DNA of 64,000 bases, from assembly GCF_001661345.1 (NCBI RefSeq), contig NW_017962913.1, positions 2,361,428 through 2,425,427 of the forward strand, given 5' to 3'. The translations under genes and the position numbers were made by a program. Shown piece by piece: positions 1 through 9,349 of the stretch (the stretch's first letter is position 1; each line of letters starts with the position of its first letter). Below the pieces are notes generated by a model. That model was not told the origin of the DNA. It was given only the letters and a program-made list of their open reading frames with translations, and ran no database searches. This DNA comes from Ascoidea rubescens DSM 1968 (taxonomy: Eukaryota; Ascomycota; Saccharomycetes; Ascoideales; Ascoideaceae).

Positions 1-1849
1 TTTGTAAAATAAACTGATTTTTTAAATTAATTAACTCAAATTTCTTACGGATTAAGAAATCCTTTTTTTGAATATTATTAAATTTTTGAATACTATCTCT
101 TGATAAAAATTCTTTTAATATTAACGAATTGGAAATCTTGGGAATTTTTATTAACGAGATTAAATATCCTTTTAATAAAATTCTTAAATTTTCTCTTGGA
201 ATTTTTTTAATTTCATTTTTATTTGCTGAACCTTCAAAAGAGCTGGTTGTTGATAATGGTGATATATTGTTTTTGGAACCCTTTGATAGATTGTTTAAAT
301 CATCAAGATCATCTAAATCGTCGATATCGTCAATATCATCATTATTTGAAGAAACATGTTTCTCGGAAGTAGAAGAACTATTTTTCTTGAAAATATTGGG
401 TCTTGATAAAGTGATTAATTTATCCTTTGGTTGTTTTGAAGCACTCAAATCAGAATCCGAGTTTGAATTGGAATTAATTGTTGAATTATTTTTTTGGTCT
501 GTTTTTTTATTTTTCTTTTTAGTAAAGTTTTTATTTGAAGATAAAATATGGTCTAATAGTTGAATGCCATCAATATCATCTAAATCATTATCATTACTTT
601 GATCATTTTCATTTAATAATAGATTAAAATTGAAAGAGGAAGAGTTTATTTTTTTGTATTTTAAAGGTAAATCTGGAAAGTTGATATGAGGAAACTCCTT
701 TGATAGTGATTGGTGTAAGGTTTTAAAATCAGAATATCTACGAGCAACATTGAAATTTTGAATGATAAATTGATCGCTATCATTACCAAGATAAGACTTA
801 AAATTGGTTGATATGACAAATTGGTAATATCTTGAGCTTTTGGAAGTAGGATATAAATAAGAAGAAAATTTTGATAAATAAGAGGAAGAGTTTGAATCTT
901 GATTATTATGAGATTTATTTTTATTGGGAGTATTAACTTCAGGATCATTAATGATTACACCGATAATATTGAGATTTATATTATTAATATATACACTATT
1001 TAACTGATTTAGTTTTTTCAATAGGTTACGGTTTGACATATGTATGTCTATATTTTGATCATCATCATAATTAGTGTTGTTGTTGATTGAATTATTTTTG
1101 ATAGTATCTTCGATTAATTGGTTTTCATGTTTTTTGTAGTTCATGTAGTAATTTAGCTCGTTTTTAGTTGAAATTGAAGAAGTGAATAAAATTAATAAAG
1201 AATTGAAGAATTTGAGAAAGATTTTTTTACGCTTAGTTAGTTCTAATCTATCGACTGAGTTTGAAAGATTTTTAGTTAGGAAATAGTTGTAAAATGTTTT
1301 GAATTTATATTTAAAAAATAGGTCATTATTGGTTTGATTTAAATCTAATTTTTTAGTAATATTTTCATTGTAATCGATACTGTTATTTTGATTGACATAA
1401 TCGTTGTTAATTTTACTGTTATTGGCATTTTGATTTTCTTCAATTTTAAATTGAAATTTATTGTCAATATTTAATATAAAGGGGAAATTTTTAATAAAAT
1501 TAAAGAAAAAAAACCTTAACAATGGATATTTATAGGCATAATCTATGATAAATTTTTCATTGATTTGAGCTTCGTTGAGGTTATCATTAAAGGGAGGACC
1601 AAAATTATCTAAGAATTGAAGGTGATCATTGTACAAAGAGTTGAACTCATTTTGGAGTTGTAATTTGATTAATTGGTTTTTGAGATAATGATCTTGCTCT
1701 GGAAGTAGAGTTACTTTACAGTTACTTGGGTTGGAAGTGTTATTGGGGCTGTTATTGGAAGTGTTATTGGGGCTGTTATTGGAAGTGTCATTGGAATTGA
1801 CATTGGTGATCTTGACATCAGCATCTTGAGCAGTAGTTGGAGAAGGCAT
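1..1849 (-). CDS. PXB/PX-domain lipid-binding protein, YPR097W (LEC1)-like, partial
   Basis: An open frame runs from the ATG at 1849..1847 off the left edge, giving 616 codons with no stop; the C-terminal part lies outside the window. After a low-complexity Asn/Ser/Pro start (about residues 20-40), the stretch LLPEQDHYLKNQLIKLQLQ begins a region that looks like the fungal PXB domain. A PX-like phosphoinositide-binding segment with RRYSDFKTLHQSL follows around residue 380, close to an FPDLPLK motif. This order matches S. cerevisiae Ypr097w, a PX protein of about 1070 residues linked to lipid and sterol distribution. Asp/Ser-rich linkers follow the PX segment. The family call is from remembered domain patterns and is fairly secure; the exact orthologue is less so. 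Confidence 0.8.
   Translation of the reverse strand, partial: MPSPTTAQDADVKITNVNSNDTSNNSPNNTSNNSPNNTSNPSNCKVTLLPEQDHYLKNQLIKLQLQNEFNSLYNDHLQFLDNFGPPFNDNLNEAQINEKFIIDYAYKYPLLRFFFFNFIKNFPFILNIDNKFQFKIEENQNANNSKINNDYVNQNNSIDYNENITKKLDLNQTNNDLFFKYKFKTFYNYFLTKNLSNSVDRLELTKRKKIFLKFFNSLLILFTSSISTKNELNYYMNYKKHENQLIEDTIKNNSINNNTNYDDDQNIDIHMSNRNLLKKLNQLNSVYINNINLNIIGVIINDPEVNTPNKNKSHNNQDSNSSSYLSKFSSYLYPTSKSSRYYQFVISTNFKSYLGNDSDQFIIQNFNVARRYSDFKTLHQSLSKEFPHINFPDLPLKYKKINSSSFNFNLLLNENDQSNDNDLDDIDGIQLLDHILSSNKNFTKKKNKKTDQKNNSTINSNSNSDSDLSASKQPKDKLITLSRPNIFKKNSSSTSEKHVSSNNDDIDDIDDLDDLDDLNNLSKGSKNNISPLSTTSSFEGSANKNEIKKIPRENLRILLKGYLISLIKIPKISNSLILKEFLSRDSIQKFNNIQKKDFLIRKKFELINLKNQFILQ
1733..1794. repeat. 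24-bp coding minisatellite
   Basis: Two exact copies of a 24-bp unit (GGAAGTGTTATTGGGGCTGTTATT on the plus strand, 1733-1756 and 1757-1780) are followed by a degenerate third. Read on the minus strand they encode the Ser-Asn-Asn-Ser-Pro-Asn repeat near the N terminus of the PX protein. A multiple of three keeps the frame, so copy number may vary between strains. Confidence 0.85.
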
Positions 1850-2029
1850 TTTGGATCTGGCAACAAAAAAACAGAGGAGGTTGAGAGGTAAAAGAAGATA
1901 TATTGACTATATTCTAGCTATTGCGATGCAGATTGCGATTATCTTCCTTCTGTTGTTTATATAGCAATATAGCAAAGCAGGAAGTGGCGGCTCAGCCAGG
2001 AAAAGTATGGGCGCTTAGAGCAAACGACT

Positions 2030-2720
2030 TTAGAGTTCCTTTTGGAGCACGTACAAATCAATGCCTTTGCTGAAGACAAAGAGGTTGTTGTATTTGAAAT
2101 GAACAGCACTTTTTGTTTCTTCTGCTGGCTCTGCCTCTGGGTCTGAGTCAATGTCGATCTTGGTGACAAACTCTCTGTGAGAGGTCTTTTGTAGGAGGTT
2201 GTAGCTAGAATTGATAACGCTGGGGTCGATCCTATCAAGGCAAAGGTCGTCGAGAGCACTGTGAACATTCAAGATCATTCTGAGAGTACTCAAGAGCCCC
2301 TTCTTGATGTTGAGATTCAATTTCCAGTTTTTTTTGGTGATGAGGAGGTTGATACTGTCGCTATCATAGTTGGTGGTGTGGCTCTCATTGTCCTGTGCAG
2401 CATCGTTGAAAAGAATGGCAAGTAGCTCTTTTTTGATTACATTGTTGACAAGATACTTCATGTCGTTGTTGGACATGATGATTCTGGGGGCCTTTCTCAA
2501 TTTGATCAAGTTTTTCGAAGATATTGTCGACTCAAAGATGACATTTTTGCTGTTCTTGTTATTGGAGAGGTGAGATGAGAGTATGGACTTTCTGTTGATG
2601 TGAATCTTGATTGGCAACACTAGCTTGCCCTGGATTTTAACAAACACAGTTCTAGGCAACGTTAGTATGTGTATTGCCAAAAAAAACAGCAAAACAGCAA
2701 GAAACATACACTGGCGCCAT
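2030..2720 (-). CDS. Unknown 210-residue protein, two exons
   Basis: I read this as join(2030..2651, 2710..2720) on the minus strand. Exon 1 is 11 nt (ATGGCGCCAGT), followed by GTATGT, a TACTAAC branch site and CCTAG; splicing gives MAPVTVFVKIQGKLVLPIKI and then 190 more residues in frame. Without splicing, the frame would start at 2707 with a hydrophobic leader (MFLAVLLFFLAIHIL) that is simply translated intron, so a signal-anchor prediction would be false. The mature product looks soluble: a beta-rich start, a Ser/Asn/Lys-rich middle, an acidic patch near residue 175 (DIDSDPEAEPAEE), and a C terminus ending YVLQKEL. I do not recognise the family. Its start codon lies 595 bp from the aminotransferase stop codon, and both genes are on the minus strand. 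Confidence 0.65.
2652..2709 (-). other. Spliceosomal intron (58 nt)
   Basis: On the minus strand the intron starts GTATGT (2709..2704), contains TACTAAC (2667..2661) and ends CCTAG at 2652. The branch-to-acceptor distance is only about 9 nt, short for a yeast intron. The next AG downstream would break the frame, so this acceptor is preferred. Splicing joins phase 2 to phase 2 and restores a single open frame. Confidence 0.6.
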
Positions 2721-3315
2721 GGTTTTGCTGGAAATTGGAAGTAAAACCAGCAGAGATTGCAGTTGAGAAAAGACGCAGCGGAAAACCGGTTTTGTTTCGG
2801 TCGAGAAGCAAATCGGAGTTTTGTAAAAAAAGCTTCAATACCGAGAAGTGTCCGGCTCTAATCCGGCCGGCTTTGGACTGGAAACTGGAATAATCCGAGG
2901 ATGCGCCTCATTAGTTCTCGATTTTACTGGGCTCCACCACGGCTGAAAGTTTGGTTTCCAGAATGATCAAGGCTGTAGCATGTGGCGTTTAGCCAACTTC
3001 CAGAATGACTTGAGTTGTTGGTTTGATTTGAACTTTGAAACTTAAGAGATAACCTGTGAATTGAGTGCAAATGCTAATTAGCGTTACTTTTTTACGTTGC
3101 AGCTAATATTATCATTATAAATTGTAAATAACTGGTAAAAAATGTGATGGAAAACTGAACTTTCCCAATCAGGACGGCTTTTTCCGCTACTTTCCATAGA
3201 TAAGCCTTTGCTAACCAGATATGTCTTGGTGTCATGGACCGGAAAAAGATAGTGTAAAATGTAAAATAAATATAAATAAATGTAAAAATATAAAAATATA
3301 AAAATGGCTAACTTA
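2721..3315. other. Intergenic, promoter of the 210-residue gene
   Basis: About 600 bp between the first exon of the unknown gene and the stop codon of the aminotransferase. The part nearest the unknown gene (2750-3000) is richer in G+C than its surroundings, and the part nearest the aminotransferase is AT-rich with TATAAA-like runs (3270-3300). I see no convincing gene in it. Confidence 0.5.
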
Positions 3316-4704
3316 TTAACCGAGGATCTCCTTTTCAACTTCATTACATACTTCAGCAAAGATATCTGTAATCTTGTCAACTTCTTCTTTAGTTATAATA
3401 TAAGCTGGAGAGAATAAAATATGATCACCCTTATCGCCATCAATACAATTGTCCATACCCATGATTTGCAATCCCTTTTCAAAACATCTACTAGCGATTA
3501 AATGCCCCAAATCCAATTCCTTTTCAAATGGTTCTTTGGTTGTTTTGTTTTTAACAAATTCCACTGCTTGAAATGTTCCGGCACCTCTAACTTCACCAAT
3601 TATCTTACTGTCCTTCAATTTAAGTTCAACTAATTTATGCAAATAATTACCCATTTTCATAGAGTTTTCAACTAAATTGTTATTGATGATCTTTTCTTGA
3701 ACTGCCAAGGCAACTTTACAATTGAATGAATGGGATTGATAAGTATGAGCACCAATAACTTTACCGGAACCCTTTAAATAAACCTCTTTAACCTTGGGGG
3801 AGATTAAAATACCTGCAATGGTAACATAACCTGAACCCAAAGTCTTACCAATGGTTTGTAAATCAGGGCCTTTATCTAATGGCAAAAATTGTTCCCAAGC
3901 ATGGTAAGTACCACTTCTACCAATACCACACATCACTTCATCTAATACAAATAAGGCACCGTATTTATCACAAATATCTCTAATTCCTTCCAAGTAACCA
4001 GGAACTGGTGGTTGACAACCCAAAGTAGAGCCCGAAACAGTCTCACAGATAAAAGCTGCAACTGTATTGGGACCTAATTCGATGAATTTATCCTCGACTT
4101 CCTTGACTAATCTGTCTTTGTATTGTTCAAGGGTTTCATTTTCTTTCATTTTTTGATATGGATAGCATTCACTTACTTTGACAAATTGTTTTTGATCTAA
4201 ATTAATTGGTCTAAATTTTTCGTGTCTTTTAGTTTGAGCAATTGACATTGAACCTAAAGAAAATCCATGATAACTTTGGTTTCTTGAAATAAACTTAGTT
4301 CTTTCAGGTTGATTGTTCTCTAAATGATATTGGTAAGCGATCTTTAACATATTTTCATTGGCTTCAGAACCTGAACCAAGAAAGACAGCACTAGAAAATG
4401 CACCAGGAGGAGAATTTTTACAAATAAATTCTGCCAATTTTTCTGCGTTATAATTACAAAGGGTAACAGGATATGAGTAAGCACATTCTTCAGCTGCATC
4501 CTTCATAGCTTTAATAATATCAGGATCACCATGTCCTAATGAACCGACAGAAGCTGAGGTATTACCATCGTAGATTGTTTTTTTTTCAAGAGTAACTGGA
4601 TCTTCAACAACTAGTGCGATTCCACTGCCTGACACAATCATTGGCTGTTTTTTTTCAATAGCAGCTTGAAATAAGTAAGATTCATTATTATCTGTGACAG
4701 TCAT
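3316..4704 (-). CDS. PLP-dependent class III omega-aminotransferase
   Basis: A 462-residue enzyme starting at MTVTDNNESY (ATG 4704..4702). Upstream in-frame codons to 4860 encode an implausible Gln/Leu/Phe-rich leader derived from a repetitive 5' UTR. Fold-type I aminotransferase landmarks are in order: GSGSEANENMLKIAYQ (PLP phosphate site), NQSYHGFSLG, FICETVSGSTLG, FVLDEVMCGIGRSG with the cofactor-binding Asp, and TIGKTLGSGY carrying the Schiff-base Lys. It resembles the broad omega-amino-acid:pyruvate transaminase group rather than the yeast GABA (UGA1), ornithine (CAR2) or acetylornithine (ARG8) enzymes. No targeting peptide is evident, so the product is probably cytosolic. The substrate cannot be told from sequence alone. 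S. cerevisiae has no close counterpart that I recall. Confidence 0.88.
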   Translation of the reverse strand: MTVTDNNESYLFQAAIEKKQPMIVSGSGIALVVEDPVTLEKKTIYDGNTSASVGSLGHGDPDIIKAMKDAAEECAYSYPVTLCNYNAEKLAEFICKNSPPGAFSSAVFLGSGSEANENMLKIAYQYHLENNQPERTKFISRNQSYHGFSLGSMSIAQTKRHEKFRPINLDQKQFVKVSECYPYQKMKENETLEQYKDRLVKEVEDKFIELGPNTVAAFICETVSGSTLGCQPPVPGYLEGIRDICDKYGALFVLDEVMCGIGRSGTYHAWEQFLPLDKGPDLQTIGKTLGSGYVTIAGILISPKVKEVYLKGSGKVIGAHTYQSHSFNCKVALAVQEKIINNNLVENSMKMGNYLHKLVELKLKDSKIIGEVRGAGTFQAVEFVKNKTTKEPFEKELDLGHLIASRCFEKGLQIMGMDNCIDGDKGDHILFSPAYIITKEEVDKITDIFAEVCNEVEKEILG

Positions 4705-5563
4705 TTTGATAAAGAATTGAGAATAAGAGTAAAATTGAAATAATAATTGTAATTGTAATTGTGATTGTGATTGTGATTTAAAGATGGTGTTAAAGTAAAT
4801 ATAAAAAAAAGAAATAACTTTCAAAGGAAATATAATGATATTTATAAAGAGAAAAGACAAAATAGATAAAAACTAAGATTGCTTGTTTTTTCAACTAGAA
4901 TTGAGAGCTACACTTCAAACCACAATTTCCTTATCAAAACTCGAAAAACATTTTGATCAAAAAATCATATCATATAAACCAAATAAAAAAAAATAATTAT
5001 TACTATATTATTATTCTTATCCTATCAGTTAAATATCAGAAACAAAAACAGAGAAAAACCTCCCAAAGAGCTCTATGTCCACTAAAGATATGGGTTAAGT
5101 GCTCTTGAAAGTGAGCAACACCTTCCGGTGTTGCAATTCGAGAGATTTATTTAGTGATAAGCACAGCGAGATCCGACTCTCTTTTCTATCTTCAGTTTTC
5201 GCTCTACAGTAACTGATTTATTATCAGCTCTACGTAGAAAGCATCTATGGCATTTTCGCTGTGTCACGAATCAAGTAGGCAATTGCTTTATCGTCTAAAG
5301 AACATACTGTCCTCTTTATTGACTTCTTCACTGAACAATCACCCAGCTATCGCAGCTCTCTCCCACTAGCAGGTTTCAGCATTTTCGGTGGTCTGAAGAC
5401 GAGCTCTGATTGGTCCATACTCAAACAAGCGGGAACTTCTTATCTGAGTGTTCTAAAATTCCCAAAGCGGCAAGTCCCGTCAAGCAATTTTCCTGTAAGT
5501 CCCTGCATTGAAACAAAAATGTGGCTTTTAGTAATTTGCAGAAGAGCTCTTAAGTTAAATATT
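4705..5563. other. Intergenic, aminotransferase promoter and tRNA upstream region
   Basis: About 860 bp. A short TAATTG/TGATTG-type microsatellite (about 4745-4780) lies just 5' of the aminotransferase ATG. Nearer the tRNA, 5070-5520 is less AT-rich and includes a perfect 8-bp-stem hairpin at 5115..5134. No open frame of note. Regions upstream of yeast tRNA genes commonly collect solo LTRs, but I could not define LTR ends here. Confidence 0.45.
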
Positions 5564-5636
5564 ACCTGTGTAGCGTAATGGTTAACGCGTCTGACTTCGA
5601 ATCAGGAAATTGTGGGTTCGAGTCCCATCATGGGTA
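5564..5636 (+). tRNA. tRNA-Arg (anticodon UCG)
   Basis: A 73-nt cloverleaf. The acceptor stem ACCTGTG pairs with CATGGGT and the discriminator is A. The D arm is GCG...CGC around TAATGGTTAA. The anticodon arm is TCTGA-CTTCGAA-TCAGG, putting TCG at positions 34-36. The T arm is GTGGG-TTCGAGT-CCCAT. The internal B box GGTTCGAGTCC is intact, and a T-rich run just downstream can terminate Pol III. There is no intron. A U34 arginine tRNA for CGA is unlike S. cerevisiae, which reads CGU/CGC/CGA with an inosine tRNA. Confidence 0.95.
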
Positions 5637-6022
5637 TTCTTTGTATTTTTTTTGTTTTTTGCGTTTAAGTTCCGGAATTTGACAGCCGTTGCCGCTTCAA
5701 CGGTTTTTGAGAGTTTTGACGTGAAAAGTTACAAACCACTAATTTGGTGCATAAAAGTAATAAAAGTAAGAATCTAGCAAAACGTAAAAGAAAATAGAAA
5801 ATAGAAAAACACCAAATAAAAGAAATACTATGAAAACTGATACGAAATAAAAGAAAGTGAAGAAAACAAATACTATATAAAATCTGAAAAAAAGTATAAA
5901 AAGTGATTCAATAATTCAATAGAAAAAAATTTAGAAATCAATGCATAATAGTCAATCGTCTATAAAATTTATATTTAATTTTTTTTTTTTTTTTTTTTTG
6001 ATGGTTCCCAATTTAATACACG
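5637..6022. other. Intergenic with poly(T) tract
   Basis: 386 bp between the tRNA and the PDE2 stop. The first 30 bp carry the Pol III terminator T-runs. A run of about 20 T lies just before 6000, close to the PDE2 3' end and compatible with a polyadenylation or termination region. No gene seen. Confidence 0.5.
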
Positions 6023-9000
6023 TTAATATATAGCTTCTAGAGGCAATATTTCATCCAACCCATTTAATTCTTTGCCATCATTAATTTCAATATCATATTT
6101 AATCTTTTCCCAAAATGCAACATTTTTCTCAATGATTCCAACAGCAAATCTTAAATTTGGAAATATTTCCAGAATACTTTTAAATAATTCTAATGCAAAT
6201 GTATTAATGAAAAAAATTTGTCCCTTATAAAGTTCCGGATTGTTTTTTAAACAACTTACTAATCCTAGTTTGTTTCCCCTTTGATCATAAAGACCATTAT
6301 CCTTATGTGAATTTTCATCATCTTGTAAATTTTCTTTTACTATCAAATCTAAATCATCTTTATCGAAATTTTTCCGAATGTAGTCGTCAATATTTAAGGG
6401 GCCTTCGGTATTTATCTTAGTACTTAACGTTAAATCCAATAATCTTTTGTTTATCGTCAATAAACTTTCTAATGTGGCAATTTCTCCAAATTCTTTACCC
6501 AATGCTATACCCCATTGAGTTGAAACTCTTAAAGGTCTTGTAACATTTGAAATATCTGCACATTTGATTATTAATGAGCATAATAATTTACTGGTTAATT
6601 TTTCCTTGATTTGGTTCTTTATTTTATTTTTGATTTCATCTTTATTTATATCATTTTTATTTGCATTATTATTATATTCATTGGCTAGTTCTTTAAAATG
6701 TTTAATTTTTGTAATATATTCCGAATGTTTTGCCATATCTGTAGCTAGTATGCTTTCTGTTATTAGATTTTTCAAACTAATGCAACATGATACTGTCTTT
6801 GGAAGATCAATAAAATGTTTTTCTGTCCAAAAATTTGTAATTAGTTTTTCAAACATAATATAATGATAGTTTTCTAAAACTGATGTTTCATTAAATATAG
6901 TGGACAATGGTGATTCATGTTTGCATAAAAATAAATTGGTCAATCCAGGATGTCCAGTATCATGTCCAAGAGCAGCTAATAGTAATCCTAACACTTCAAT
7001 TGGTTTCATAACTTCATTAACAAGACATTCTGACGAGAGATTATCGGAGTCACTATCACTATCACTATCACTATCACTATCGGTATCATTATCATTACCA
7101 ATATCAGTGTTACTTTTGTTATTTTTGTTATTATTTTGTCTTTGTCTTTGTTTTTGTTTTTCCTTTTTATATGATTTTTCTTGATCAAATAAATTTTGAA
7201 TATAAGCTCTTGGACTATTAAGATAATAATTGTATTCAACTATGGGATTTAATTCTTCACCACTTTTATCTAAAGTATTTTGAACTTCTTCATTGACGAT
7301 TTGAGTAATTGATTTTGATTTCAAAGAATTTAAAATATTCAATTTTTTGTTTTTAATTATTCTATTTTGACTTTGGGATTTGGCATAAATTAGGGAATCT
7401 GTTGATAGGAGATTTAGTTTAATTAGAAAGAAATAGGTAGCTTGTAAAACGTCAATTGCATGTCTAAAATTGTGAAATTTATTACCAGCATGGTAAGAAT
7501 TTTTAACGGCTAATAAGAAGCATATAATTTTATTGTTTGAAGGAACTAAATCATTTAAAGAATTTGAGGATAAATTGGAACAGGAATTGGAGTTATATTC
7601 TGTTTTGACATCATTACAAGATTTTTGGATGATTATAAAGGCTACATAGATTAATTCTTCGTAGGATAAATCATGGGATGGAAAATACCAACTATCAACA
7701 CAAAATTCTTTTATAAAGAATTTTCTTGAGCTTGATATATTTAGGGATTCTTCAAAATCGATATTGTGGACAATCAAATCTAGATAATTTTGGAATCTCT
7801 TTTTTAAGATTGAGGAATTTAAAGAGACAAAATTGAAGGAATTAGTTTGGCAGATTAGAGATAAATTGTTTGTCATTGATCGAATAGATATATTTTCGGG
7901 AAATGGGATTATATTAAAAGTGGGATAAGAGTATGATTGGTTTAATTCTGAGGGAGTTGAGGTGATTTTTTTAATCAAATGGTTTGATTTGTTGTGATGG
8001 AAATGAACATAGGAGGAGTTACCGCAACAGTTTTTATTGATCAAATTGTTGAAATTTAAGGTTGTATTATTTTCAAAGATGTTTAAGCCGGATAAAGATT
8101 TCATTCTTTTGAATCTATTTTTGATAAAGAAATCGTTAGCTAATAGGATTTGGGATAATAGTTTTGGGTAATTTAAATTGTTTGTTGTGCTTATGGATAG
8201 ATTTAAGTTGTAGAAGAAAATATTTAAGAAAATTGAGATATCCGAGAAAGATTTTAGATCGTCGAGGGTGTTGAAGATCTTTGAGTTGATGTTTTTATTT
8301 GGCAACAAGTCTTGGATATTGTTAAGATTGTTGTTATCGTTTATTATGATTACAGTTGGAAAGGAGATATCAGATTCGATTTTTGATTTTTCGATTAATA
8401 AAGCTAATAAAGAGCTGAAACAATTCAAGTAGGTTATGTTTGAGGTTTTCAAACCCGATTGGATTAATTTGATGTTAATATCGTTGTGTAGATTTTCGAT
8501 ATCAATGTTATGGTTATCGATATCCAAGTAGTAAACTAGAAAGTTGTATTTATACGAGACAGAAGGAGGTTTATTAGAAAGGGTTGAGGAGGTTTGAGGG
8601 GGGCTATTGGAGGTATTATTTGAGTTTAAGTTGTTATTATTGGTGTTGATGTTGCTGTTGTTAATAGGGGAAGAAGAGATGAGGTTATTGTTGGTGATAA
8701 TATTATTGGTGTTGGTGTTGTTGTTGTTGTTATTAGGAGACATGCTGTTGTGGTTATTGAGGTAATTAATGTTGCTTAGGTCAGGAATAGTGATTGAATT
8801 TGGGATTGCGTTGTAGGAATTTGAAAGCAAGTTTATATTGATATTTTGATTTTGATTTTGAGTGGAAGAAGAGTTTGTGATTGAGTTTGAGTTTGAGTTT
8901 GAGTTTATGTTTTTATTTGAACTGAGATTTGCAATTGAATTTAAATTTGAGATGGTGAAGGAGTTTGGAAATATTTTTTTGTTGGTTGTGGTAGATGAGT

Positions 9001-9349
9001 TGAGGGTGTTTGTAGCAGTGGAGTAATTGTTGGAGGAGATTACAGTGGAGTTGTTGGTAGAAATGGAATTGCTTGTGTTGTTTGCAGTATCTTCAGAAGC
9101 AGAGTGAGTCGAGTGAGAAGTGTGTGTATGGGTGGGATGAGTATGAGTATGAGTGTGGTTATTATGAGCATGCGTGGTTGTGTTCGCAGTTATGTTTAAC
9201 TTGTTTTTGAGTTTTTCCTTGTTTAGTTTTCTCAATTTGCTGTTTGTCTTTGAAATAATGTTGGTGTTATTCCCATTCTGCAAATAAGTAGAAGTGGGAG
9301 AATCAGTATTTTGGTAGGTAGATAAAAAGGGTTTGCTTTTATTTGACAT
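6023..9349 (-). CDS. PDE2: High-affinity cAMP phosphodiesterase Pde2, long N-terminal extension
   Basis: An 1108-residue protein that hydrolyses cAMP to 5'-AMP and so damps PKA. The class I PDE metal-binding HD signature is complete: FHNFRHAIDVLQ (about residue 623), LGHDTGHPG (about 795), LATDMAKHSEY (about 868) and KCADISNVTRPL (about 932). S. cerevisiae Pde2 has about 526 residues. The excess is a low-complexity first 270 residues (Asn, Ser, Thr, with a His/Thr tract of the HTHTHT type near residue 65), plus an insertion between the first two metal motifs containing a Ser-Asp repeat. The start is the ATG at 9349; no better internal start is seen. This gene and the IRA gene downstream act on the same Ras/cAMP pathway. 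Confidence 0.93.
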   Translation of the reverse strand: MSNKSKPFLSTYQNTDSPTSTYLQNGNNTNIISKTNSKLRKLNKEKLKNKLNITANTTTHAHNNHTHTHTHPTHTHTSHSTHSASEDTANNTSNSISTNNSTVISSNNYSTATNTLNSSTTTNKKIFPNSFTISNLNSIANLSSNKNINSNSNSNSITNSSSTQNQNQNININLLSNSYNAIPNSITIPDLSNINYLNNHNSMSPNNNNNNTNTNNIITNNNLISSSPINNSNINTNNNNLNSNNTSNSPPQTSSTLSNKPPSVSYKYNFLVYYLDIDNHNIDIENLHNDINIKLIQSGLKTSNITYLNCFSSLLALLIEKSKIESDISFPTVIIINDNNNLNNIQDLLPNKNINSKIFNTLDDLKSFSDISIFLNIFFYNLNLSISTTNNLNYPKLLSQILLANDFFIKNRFKRMKSLSGLNIFENNTTLNFNNLINKNCCGNSSYVHFHHNKSNHLIKKITSTPSELNQSYSYPTFNIIPFPENISIRSMTNNLSLICQTNSFNFVSLNSSILKKRFQNYLDLIVHNIDFEESLNISSSRKFFIKEFCVDSWYFPSHDLSYEELIYVAFIIIQKSCNDVKTEYNSNSCSNLSSNSLNDLVPSNNKIICFLLAVKNSYHAGNKFHNFRHAIDVLQATYFFLIKLNLLSTDSLIYAKSQSQNRIIKNKKLNILNSLKSKSITQIVNEEVQNTLDKSGEELNPIVEYNYYLNSPRAYIQNLFDQEKSYKKEKQKQRQRQNNNKNNKSNTDIGNDNDTDSDSDSDSDSDSDNLSSECLVNEVMKPIEVLGLLLAALGHDTGHPGLTNLFLCKHESPLSTIFNETSVLENYHYIMFEKLITNFWTEKHFIDLPKTVSCCISLKNLITESILATDMAKHSEYITKIKHFKELANEYNNNANKNDINKDEIKNKIKNQIKEKLTSKLLCSLIIKCADISNVTRPLRVSTQWGIALGKEFGEIATLESLLTINKRLLDLTLSTKINTEGPLNIDDYIRKNFDKDDLDLIVKENLQDDENSHKDNGLYDQRGNKLGLVSCLKNNPELYKGQIFFINTFALELFKSILEIFPNLRFAVGIIEKNVAFWEKIKYDIEINDGKELNGLDEILPLEAIY

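Noticed and set aside
129-563. 144-codon plus-strand frame at the left end
   Set aside because: It lies antisense to the PX-domain gene and has no ATG; composition mirrors the Asp/Ser/Asn-rich linker.
2669-2893. 74-codon plus-strand frame opposite the first exon of the unknown gene
   Set aside because: No ATG at a sensible place, no recognisable features, and it overlaps the intron and promoter of the minus-strand gene.
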